DNA of 6,424 nucleotides. Source: Beijerinckiaceae bacterium (GTDB lineage: Bacteria; Pseudomonadota; Alphaproteobacteria; Rhizobiales; Beijerinckiaceae). A program made the translations under genes and the position numbers. Within the stretch, counting starts at the first letter, position 1. Each line of letters opens with the position of its first letter. The stretch is taken from contig CANGOK010000191.1 of the NCBI GenBank assembly GCA_947455285.1, positions 1 to 6,424 of the forward strand, read 5' to 3'. The notes beneath the pieces were generated by a model. That model ran no database searches, was not told the DNA's origin, and saw only the letters and a list, made by a program, of their open reading frames with translations. Shown piece after piece: positions 1 to 5,353 of this stretch.

Positions 1-1184
1 AGCAATCCCTTGCGGGCGCTCCAGTCGATGACGGTGTCGATGCAGCGCGCGAGCAGATCAGGCTGACCCAGATAGTAGTGGGTCGCCTTCTCGATCTCCA
101 CGAATTCCTGATCGGGCGTCGCGAGCGCGGCGCGGATCGCAGGATTGTGCGTCGCAGGCACCGCATCATCAGCGGTGTTCTCGATCTGCAGGACCGGCAC
201 ATTGCGGATCTTCGCCGCATTCATGGGGCCCTTGGCGTTCGACAGGTCATAGGACCATTGCGATAGCCATGAACGAAGGGTCGAAAAGCGGGCGAGGCCA
301 GCAGGACCAGCGTTCACCGTTCGGGGATCGCCGAGATAGGTCCAGTTGGGCTTGCGGTCGTTGGGATCAATGGTGGGGTCGATCCAGCGCACATCGCACA
401 TGGTGCGATGGACGACGAAGGCGCGCTCCATCTCGCCGTCGTTCTTGCGGCGCAGATATTCGAGCATCTCCTGCGCCCAAGCCGTGATCTTGCGGTTTCG
501 CGCCTGCTGGGCGGCGCGAAAGCGCGTCACGAAATCGGCAGTGAAAGGCGGCTTCGCCGGGCAATGGCTGGCGTAGATGTCGAACTGCGGATCGCGGTCG
601 TCAGGACGCAATTCATCGATGACGGAAGGATCAAGCCATTCGGTCAGTGTCTCTGCGCGGCTCAGATGCGCCGCGATGAAGATGATGCCATCAGCCTGCG
701 TGAGGCCAGCGCCTGCGAGGTCATAGGGATCGCCCGCGGGCGTATGCGTGATCGAAGGGTTTTCGGCCTGCGCCTGATAAAACAGCGAAAGCGAACCGCC
801 GCCCGACCAGCCGACGAGGATCACCTTTTTATAGCCGAGCTCCTCACGCGCATGGCGCATGTAGACGCCAAGATCATAGGCGACCTTCTCCATAATCAGT
901 GCGCTGTCGTTCTTGGCGTAGCGGCTGCCTGCGCAGATCACATGCAGTCCCGCATCGGCCAGCGCCGTCGGCATAGGCAACAGCTGCAGGGTCGAGGCCG
1001 GATGCATGAAGAGGAAGACCGTATCGGAAGGGGCCCCGCGCGGCAGCAGCCGCTGTCCCTCAAGCACGGTGCGACCCTGGCTTCCACTGAAGCCATAGGT
1101 CTCCGTCATCTTGAGTTGCTCAGCGAAGGAGAGGGTGATCGGAACGCGATCCCACGCGACAGCCTGTTTCTTGGCGACGCTCAT
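1..1184 (-). CDS. alpha/beta hydrolase, 3' end cut by window edge
   Basis: Reading the minus strand from ATG at 1184 gives 394 uninterrupted residues that run off the left edge; no stop is seen. The fold is recognised from a nucleophile elbow GWSGGG (Ser127 within G-x-S-x-G) after a strand VILV, a likely oxyanion-loop HP at 61-62 (FLFMHPAS), a candidate acid Asp339 or Asp340 in ENTADD, and a candidate catalytic His369 in ATHYYLG. Ordering and spacing suit a Ser-Asp-His serine hydrolase with a large cap inserted between about 140 and 320. No signal peptide is seen, so it is probably cytoplasmic. The start overlaps the stop of the upstream VOC gene as ATGA, so translation is probably coupled and both belong to one operon. 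The C-terminal helix (TVIDWSARKG) suggests only a short piece is missing. At about 400 residues with a GWSGGG elbow it is longer than typical BphD/MhpC meta-cleavage hydrolases (about 280), so membership of that subfamily is not claimed. Substrate unknown. Confidence 0.88.
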   Translation of the reverse strand, partial: MSVAKKQAVAWDRVPITLSFAEQLKMTETYGFSGSQGRTVLEGQRLLPRGAPSDTVFLFMHPASTLQLLPMPTALADAGLHVICAGSRYAKNDSALIMEKVAYDLGVYMRHAREELGYKKVILVGWSGGGSLSLFYQAQAENPSITHTPAGDPYDLAGAGLTQADGIIFIAAHLSRAETLTEWLDPSVIDELRPDDRDPQFDIYASHCPAKPPFTADFVTRFRAAQQARNRKITAWAQEMLEYLRRKNDGEMERAFVVHRTMCDVRWIDPTIDPNDRKPNWTYLGDPRTVNAGPAGLARFSTLRSWLSQWSYDLSNAKGPMNAAKIRNVPVLQIENTADDAVPATHNPAIRAALATPDQEFVEIEKATHYYLGQPDLLARCIDTVIDWSARKGL

Positions 1185-1693
1185 TTCGCGCCACCCTCGC
1201 GCTTGAATTTCTGCCAATCCGCCAGAAGCGCATGGGCCTCGTCGGCCGCCTTCTTCAGGAAGCCGGGCTCCTCGGTGCGGGTCGTGATTTCAAGCCGCAG
1301 ACCATTGGGGTCGAAGAAATAGATCGACTTGATGAAGTCATGATCGACAAGGCCGCGCACTTCGACGCCGGCGGCTTCGAGCTTCTTCCCGTAGGCCTCG
1401 ACCTCCTCGATCGTATCGACTTCGAGCGCCAGATGCTGGACCCAGCTCGGCGTATTGGGCGAAGGCAGAGGCGCTTCGCCTTTGCCGAGATCGAAGAATG
1501 CGATGTAGGAGCCGTCGCCCATTTCAAAGAAAATATGGGCGTAGGGGCCCTTGTCGCCGGAGCTCGGCACAGCCTCGACCTGCATGCAATGCACGAGCGG
1601 CAAGCCCAGCAGATCCTCATAGAACTGACGCGTCTCTTCAGCGTCCCGGCAGGGATAGGCGAAATGGTAGAGCTTGCGGATGGCGCCCTTCAT
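1181..1693 (-). CDS. VOC family protein, extradiol-dioxygenase-like
   Basis: A 170-residue protein of the vicinal oxygen chelate (glyoxalase/bleomycin resistance/extradiol dioxygenase) superfamily, with two beta-alpha-beta-beta-beta halves (about 5-70 and 84-138). Likely metal ligands are His10 (KLYHFAYPCRD), His87 (WVQHLALEVD) and Glu135 (LRLEITTR). Residues 116-135 fit the extradiol ring-cleavage signature as I recall it: V-x-H118, five residues, I-Y125, x2, D-P-x-G131, x3, E135. The glyoxalase I second-ligand position falls near FFDLG (66-70), where no Glu is present, so a dioxygenase-like H/H/E site is more likely than a lactoylglutathione lyase site. One-domain type I extradiol dioxygenases of about this size are known. 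The ATG at 1693 has a strong GGGGAGG ribosome binding site about 8 bases upstream. The stop overlaps the hydrolase start by 4 bases. Family assignment is firm; ring cleavage is inferred. Confidence 0.9.
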   Translation of the reverse strand: MKGAIRKLYHFAYPCRDAEETRQFYEDLLGLPLVHCMQVEAVPSSGDKGPYAHIFFEMGDGSYIAFFDLGKGEAPLPSPNTPSWVQHLALEVDTIEEVEAYGKKLEAAGVEVRGLVDHDFIKSIYFFDPNGLRLEITTRTEEPGFLKKAADEAHALLADWQKFKREGGAK

Positions 1694-1851
1694 GGACGGA
1701 CCTCCCCTGACGATTAACCTGCCCCTTTGTGCTTCATCGACTTGATTATGTCAAGCAAGATTATACATTGTATAGGAGCCCAGGCTTGAGCCTCCGAGAA
1801 GATCGTGCCAACACAGATCACCTGACGAACCGAATGGAATGGAAAGCGGCG
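1694..1851. promoter_or_regulatory. divergent control region, VOC-hydrolase operon / IclR gene
   Basis: 158 bp separate the divergent starts. On the minus strand CTTGACA (1755 to 1749) is an exact -35 for the VOC operon. A -10 at the right distance (CACAAA, 1731-1726) is poor, as at a regulator-dependent promoter; a start near 1719 would leave a leader of about 26 bases containing the ribosome binding site. Three perfect dyads lie here: CTTGA-N5-TCAAG (1741-1755, over the -35), TATAC-N3-GTATA (1762-1774) and AGGCT-N2-AGCCT (1782-1793). Their centres are about 20 bp apart, near two helical turns, so they are candidate sites for the adjacent IclR-type regulator. Five-base arms arise by chance, so each alone is weak evidence. 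No convincing plus-strand promoter was found for the IclR gene. Confidence 0.5.
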
Positions 1852-2637
1852 ATGAGCGGCGAGGAGCCCACTGATCCTGAGGCGCGGCCCGAGCGGCGGC
1901 GCATTCAGTCCGTGGCGGTGGGCTTCCGCCTGATCCGGGCGCTGGAGGCCGCCAGCGCGCCCATGTCGCTGACGCAGCTCGCCAGCGCGGCGGATATGCC
2001 CACCAGTCAGGCCCATCTTTATATGGCGAGCTATCTGCACGAAGGTCTCGTCCATCAGGACCCCGGCACCCATCGTTACCAGCTTGGCCCCTTCGCCCTG
2101 CGGCTGGGTCTGGCCGCCATGCGCGGGCTCGATGTGGTGGGGCTGGCTCGAGAAGAGCTCGACCGCTTGCGCGAGCGCACCGGCGAAGCCGCGCATTTCT
2201 CGGTCTGGAGCGATCGCGGGCCCTGCATCGTGCTCAATGTGAATGGAACGCGGCCCCTGCCCTTCGCCTCGCGCGTGGGCTTCGTGCTGCCGCTTCTGTC
2301 AACCGCCACGGGCCGCGCGTTTCTGGCCCATCAACGCAAATCCGAAGTCGCTGAGATCCTGCGGGCGGAAATGGCGCAGGGGCGCTGGTCGGATGCGGAT
2401 GTTGAGGCGATCGGCGCGGAGGTGCGACGCCTCGGCCTCTCCTATACGGCGAGCATGCTCAATAGCGGCCTTGCGGCCCTCGCCGCGCCCATCTTCGATT
2501 ATACGAGCGCCATTCAAGGCGTGATTACGTTGATTGGCCCGAGCGAGGCTTTCCCCGCTGATCTTTCAAGCCCGCAGGGCGCAGCTTTGCGAGAGGCGGC
2601 CGCCTCGCTGTGCGCACGCCTTGGACTGGCCAAATAA
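1852..2637 (+). CDS. IclR family transcriptional regulator
   Basis: A 261-residue regulator. Residues about 18-80 are the winged helix-turn-helix: IQSVAVGFRLIRAL, then MSLTQLASAADM, a recognition helix around TSQAHLYMASYLHEGL, and a wing ending HRYQLGPFALRLG. Residues about 95-258 form the IclR effector-binding domain (GEAAHFSVW, LPLLSTATGRAFLA, AAPIFDYTSAIQGVITLIGP). IclR proteins bind DNA as dimers or dimers of dimers and sense small carbon acids, often in aromatic or glyoxylate metabolism. The frame is open back to a GTG at 1729, and another ATG lies at 1834. I chose ATG 1852 because GGAAAG (1841-1846) sits 5 bases before it, the length then fits the family, and the longer form would read through the candidate operators. 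Its position divergent from the VOC-hydrolase operon suggests it controls that operon and perhaps itself. Effector unknown. Confidence 0.92.
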   Translation: MSGEEPTDPEARPERRRIQSVAVGFRLIRALEAASAPMSLTQLASAADMPTSQAHLYMASYLHEGLVHQDPGTHRYQLGPFALRLGLAAMRGLDVVGLAREELDRLRERTGEAAHFSVWSDRGPCIVLNVNGTRPLPFASRVGFVLPLLSTATGRAFLAHQRKSEVAEILRAEMAQGRWSDADVEAIGAEVRRLGLSYTASMLNSGLAALAAPIFDYTSAIQGVITLIGPSEAFPADLSSPQGAALREAAASLCARLGLAK

Positions 2638-2638
2638 A

Positions 2639-2667
2639 AAGCCCTCGCCGGAGACCTGCGAGGGCTT
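2639..2667. terminator. bidirectional Rho-independent terminator
   Basis: A perfect 10-bp stem (2639-2648 with 2658-2667, core AGCCCTCGC/GCGAGGGCT) with a 9-base loop starts just after the IclR stop (TAA 2635-2637). On the minus strand the stem is followed by TTTTTATTT, a strong U tract that would end transcripts of the outer membrane protein gene. On the plus strand it is followed by CTGCTTT, a weaker tail serving the IclR gene. The placement between convergent genes fits a shared terminator. Confidence 0.9.
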
Positions 2668-2686
2668 CTGCTTTACTACGCCTTGC

Positions 2687-2716
2687 TTCAGGCGAGGCCG
2701 GAACGCCCCGCCTGAA
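2687..2716. other. second stem-loop in the omp 3' region
   Basis: TTCAGGCG (2687-2694) pairs perfectly with CGCCTGAA (2709-2716). After one A/C mismatch, GGC (2696-2698) pairs with GCC (2705-2707), leaving a 6-base loop. There is no U tract on either side, so it is not itself a classic terminator. It lies between the outer membrane protein stop (2737) and the main terminator, so an omp transcript would end in tandem hairpins. A competing shorter hairpin, CGCCT 2679-2683 with AGGCG 2690-2694, uses one of the same arms. Confidence 0.55.
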
Positions 2717-2736
2717 AACGCGGTACGCGACTGATC

Positions 2737-3588
2737 TTAGTACCGAGCCAGAACCGGCGCCGCCACCGGGCCGCCGAAACGATAGTTGATGCCGAGGCGC
2801 ACGACGTCGATCGAGTCGTTACGACTATCCGTTACGAAGGCATAACCGGTGTAGCCCGAATTCGAGCTCAGGTAGATATTGTCGCCACTGTTGAACTGCG
2901 AATGCAGATATTCAAGCTTGAGCGACACATTGTTGGTGAAGGCCCATTCGAGACCGCCGCCCAGCGACCAACCAACGTTGTTCCGGCTTGAGTTGGGAGC
3001 GAAAGCCGCGACCTGAACGCCGCTCGAATTGTAGGCATAGATGACTTCGTCGCTGCCGCTGTTGCGGAAGGCGGCGCCACCGGCGATGTAGAGCATGGCG
3101 CGATCGAAGGACCAACCGAGACGGCCGCGGATGCCGCCGAGCATGTTGCTCTGCGAGTTGCCATCGAGGTTATAGGTGTAGGCGCTGCCGACGCCCGCCG
3201 GGCCGACGTAATTGGCGAAGCCGCGCTTGTTGTCGTTGCCGACCCAGTTGACGTCGCCTTCAAGACCGAAGACCACCGAGCCCATCTGCCAGTTGAAGCC
3301 AGCCTGGACGCCGCCAGTGAAAGCGGTGTTGTCGGAGTTGCAGGCGGGAACGAAAGCGTTGAAGCGAGTGCCGATGACGCCGCTGGAATAGTTATAAAGT
3401 CCGGGGCAATGGTCGTTGCCATGCCATGCGGCGCCAGCGTTCACGCCGACATAGAAGCCGGTCCAGGTGAAGACGGGAGCCACATAGGGCGCCGCCACAG
3501 CCGGCGCGCGGGCGGGCATATCAGCCGCTGAGGCGGTAGCGACCATCGCCCCGAACGCGATCGCCGACATAAGTACCGTTTTCTTCAT
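2737..3588 (-). CDS. outer membrane beta-barrel protein, Omp25/Omp31-like
   Basis: A 283-residue secreted protein. Residues 1-21 are a Sec signal peptide (MKKTVLMSAIAFGAMVATASA) with AxA-type cleavage before ADMPA. A proline/alanine-rich linker (24-40) leads into the first barrel strand TWTGFYVGVNAG (41-52). Alternating strands follow (GGVQAGFNWQMGSVVFGLEGDVNW, LGGIRGRLGWSF, VGWSLGGGLEWAF, VSLKLEYLHSQF), ending in VVRLGINYRFGG with a short tail to Tyr283. This matches the porin-family/Omp25-Omp31 barrels of Hyphomicrobiales, probably with eight strands. The role is envelope structure or small-solute passage; pore activity is not shown. The only cysteines, Cys61 and Cys83, lie in the first long loop and could form a disulfide. 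The frame extends to GTG-free ATG 3711, but the signal peptide and AAGGAG 8 bases upstream fix the start at 3588. Monocistronic, ending at the 2639-2667 terminator. Confidence 0.93.
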   Translation of the reverse strand: MKKTVLMSAIAFGAMVATASAADMPARAPAVAAPYVAPVFTWTGFYVGVNAGAAWHGNDHCPGLYNYSSGVIGTRFNAFVPACNSDNTAFTGGVQAGFNWQMGSVVFGLEGDVNWVGNDNKRGFANYVGPAGVGSAYTYNLDGNSQSNMLGGIRGRLGWSFDRAMLYIAGGAAFRNSGSDEVIYAYNSSGVQVAAFAPNSSRNNVGWSLGGGLEWAFTNNVSLKLEYLHSQFNSGDNIYLSSNSGYTGYAFVTDSRNDSIDVVRLGINYRFGGPVAAPVLARY

Positions 3589-3860
3589 TTCAAAATCTCC
3601 TTGCTGCCAGTCAGCACGATTGGACAGTCGCGTTTTTTCATTCGAAGAACAAGTATAGTAAGCACAAATGAAACACCTGTGCTTTAACTGATACTTCTGT
3701 ATCTTGACCATATATTATTACGTTAGGTCAGTTATTATAATTTATATTTGAATCAGCACATTATGGCTGCAGCTTATAAATTGTTGCGATGAGGCGCAGA
3801 TGCGCCGCGGCTCGCTTCAGCTTATGCTAAAGCTCTGCACAGCCCATAGGAGCGACGACC
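3589..3860. promoter_or_regulatory. AT-rich divergent intergenic region, omp / NTF2-like gene
   Basis: 272 bp without a gene I can support. About 3640-3780 is strikingly AT-rich against its surroundings. Contents: TATACT on the minus strand (3657 to 3652), a candidate omp -10 with no clear -35; a 7-bp dyad AAGCACA/TGTGCTT (3660-3666, 3678-3684); GATAC-TTCT-GTATC (3690-3703); TGACC/GGTCA (3705-3709, 3726-3730), whose left arm is part of CTTGAC; ATTATAAT (3734-3741), which reads TATAAT on both strands; and GGCGCA-GA-TGCGCC (3793-3806). The NTF2-like GTG start has AGGAG (3848-3852) 8 bases upstream. Strong regulation of omp is plausible, but no regulator can be named. Confidence 0.45.
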
Positions 3861-4256
3861 GTGACCAGCGAAGACGAAATCCTACGCGCCAACGCCGCCT
3901 ATTACCGGGCCTTTCGCACGGGCGATGACGCCCTGATGGGCCGCGTGTGGAATGATTCGGATGCCGCCTGCCTGCATCCCGGCTGGCCCCCGATCATAGG
4001 CCGCGCTGAAGTGCTCGCCTCCTATCGGCGCATCATGTCCAATCCCGACCAGCCGCCCGTGACCTGCCATGACGAAGAGATCATCATCACCGGGGATGTG
4101 GCGCGGGTCGTTTGCGTAGAGAGCGTGGCTGGCGCGCAGCTCATAGCCACCAATATCTTCCTAAGGACAGGCGCAGACTGGCGCATGATCCATCATCACG
4201 CCAGCCTGCTGTCGGCGCCGCCACGCAGGGCGCCCGCATCATCGAAACTGAATTGA
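3861..4256 (+). CDS. NTF2-like / SnoaL-like small protein
   Basis: A 131-residue single-domain protein of the nuclear transport factor 2-like superfamily, a cone-shaped alpha+beta fold that includes ketosteroid isomerase and SnoaL. Visible features are an N-terminal helix EDEILRANAAYYRAFRTGDDALMGRVW (4-30), CLHPGWPPIIGRAEVLASYRRIM (37-59), and strands DEEIIITGDVARVVCVESV and AQLIATNIFLRTGADWRMIHHHAS (92-114). The CLHPGW and WRMIHHHAS blocks recur in a bacterial subgroup of unknown function, so no reaction is assigned. No signal peptide. The start is GTG with AGGAG at 3848-3852, 8 bases upstream, and no better ATG lies nearby. It is probably monocistronic; its TGA stop directly abuts that of the convergent monooxygenase gene. 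The C-terminal 14 residues (PPRRAPASSKLN) are probably disordered. Confidence 0.85.
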   Translation: MTSEDEILRANAAYYRAFRTGDDALMGRVWNDSDAACLHPGWPPIIGRAEVLASYRRIMSNPDQPPVTCHDEEIIITGDVARVVCVESVAGAQLIATNIFLRTGADWRMIHHHASLLSAPPRRAPASSKLN

Positions 4257-5285
4257 TCAGGCCGCCTCGGCGGTCACGTCGACCTTGCGCAGCACCGGCA
4301 TGACCTCCTTGGCGAAAAGACTGACGGAGGTCTCCATCTCGGCCAGCGAGAGATCGCCGAAGGCGAACTGGCCCACGCAATAATTGCACAGCGAGGTGGT
4401 CAGCTGGTCGCGCAGGTAGGCGGCGACTGTGGCGGGGCTGCCTGCGATTCCCTTGCCCTGACGGGCGAGCTCGTCCCAGGAGTCGGGTCTCGGATGGCGC
4501 GCCATGCGGCCCAGAACCCGGAACAAATGCGTGAAGCCGCGATGCCAGGCGGGATAGGCGCGCCGCGCGATCTCCAGCGCCTTGTCATCGGTTTCCGCCA
4601 CGACGATGAAGCGGCCAAGGCCCATCAGCGGCAGGGGCGCATCGCCCTGCGCCTCACGCCAGATGTCGCGGAAGACGAGGTTGCACTCGCGCGCTTCTTC
4701 GGTCTTGTCGAGATTGATTGTCTGCCAGCCACGACGCGCCGCGCGCTCTGCGCTGTCCACGGTATGCACGCCATACCAGACACGGGGCGTAGGCTTTTGC
4801 AGCGGCAGAATTTTCAGCACGATGTCGCGATAGGGCTCTTCCTGTTCGGCGACATGCATGACGCCGGTTTCTAGCGCTTCGAGAATGCGCGGCTGGTCGC
4901 GGCGGAAGATCTCTTCGGTCTTGGCGGGATCAATGCCGAAATAGGAAATCTCGACCGGCGAAGAGCCGCGTCCAAAGCCGATGTCGAGCCGCCCGCCGCT
5001 CATCTGGTCGACCATGGCGATTTCTTCGGCGAGGCGCAGCGGATGGTAGAGCGGCAAGGCGTAGACCATGGGGCCGAAACGCAGCTGTTTCGTGCGTTGC
5101 GCCACCGCTGAGAGAAACACGTTGGGCGAAGGCGCCATGCCGAGCGTCGTCGCGTGGTGTTCCGCCAGATGATAGGAATGGAACCCGAAGCGATCAAAGA
5201 GTTCGATGACCTTCAGCCGCTCCTGATAATATTGATGGAAAGGCTTTCCCTCATTGTCGAGGTGATCGAAAATTCCAAATTCCAT
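4257..5285 (-). CDS. LLM class flavin-dependent oxidoreductase (luciferase-like monooxygenase)
   Basis: A 342-residue TIM-barrel protein of the bacterial luciferase-like family, which uses reduced flavin (FMNH2 or F420H2) to oxidise or reduce varied small substrates in the cytoplasm. Family marks are MEFGIFDHLD at the N terminus, YHLAEHHATTLGMAPSPNVFLSA (38-60), LRFGPMVYALPLYHPLRLAEEIAMVDQMSGGRLDIGFGRG (68-107), a C-terminal substrate-region GIAGSPATVAAYL (279-291), and FAFGDLSLAEMETSVSLFAKEVMP (307-330). The length is normal. ATG 5285 is chosen because MEFGIFD is the usual start and GGGAG lies about 10 bases upstream. A GTG at 5357 would add 24 unlike residues and overlap the SDR stop. It lies 68 bp behind the SDR gene on the same strand, probably co-transcribed. 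The substrate, and whether it uses FMN or F420, cannot be told. Confidence 0.92.
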   Translation of the reverse strand: MEFGIFDHLDNEGKPFHQYYQERLKVIELFDRFGFHSYHLAEHHATTLGMAPSPNVFLSAVAQRTKQLRFGPMVYALPLYHPLRLAEEIAMVDQMSGGRLDIGFGRGSSPVEISYFGIDPAKTEEIFRRDQPRILEALETGVMHVAEQEEPYRDIVLKILPLQKPTPRVWYGVHTVDSAERAARRGWQTINLDKTEEARECNLVFRDIWREAQGDAPLPLMGLGRFIVVAETDDKALEIARRAYPAWHRGFTHLFRVLGRMARHPRPDSWDELARQGKGIAGSPATVAAYLRDQLTTSLCNYCVGQFAFGDLSLAEMETSVSLFAKEVMPVLRKVDVTAEAA

Positions 5286-5353
5286 AGATCGTTCGCTCCC
5301 GGTCGTTGGGCGCAGATTGCCACATCGCGCCATAGAGGCAAAGCGCGACACAT

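Noticed and set aside
408..1322. Long plus-strand open frame (304 codons)
   Set aside because: It lies opposite the alpha/beta hydrolase, whose minus-strand frame has clear motifs (GWSGGG, ATHYYLG), a coupled start and a coherent fold. The plus-strand product is Arg/Ala-rich with no recognisable domain.
1694..1720. A -10 box for the VOC operon matching the good -35
   Set aside because: Nothing near the 16-18 base spacing resembles TATAAT or CTATAT better than CACAAA, so only the -35 is reported with any weight.
1729..1851. N-terminal extension of the IclR protein to GTG 1729 or ATG 1834
   Set aside because: The extension would run through the candidate operator region and has no ribosome binding site. 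ATG 1852 has GGAAAG at good spacing and gives normal family length.
1714..2196. Minus-strand open frame of 160 codons over the IclR gene and control region
   Set aside because: It is antisense to a well-supported IclR protein and shows no domain or ribosome binding site. It is a by-product of GC-rich third positions.
3633..3638. Run of six T, considered as a terminator tail
   Set aside because: No stable GC-rich stem precedes it on the plus strand, and on the minus strand it is a run of A within the omp leader.
3589..3711. N-terminal extension of the outer membrane protein to 3711
   Set aside because: It would bury the Sec signal peptide 41 residues inside the protein, and the true start at 3588 has an AAGGAG site.
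4260..4275. Hairpin GGCCGCC-TC-GGCGGTC just after the NTF2-like stop, considered as a terminator
   Set aside because: It has no U tract on either strand, a 2-base loop and a GU pair, and it encodes the C terminus of the monooxygenase.
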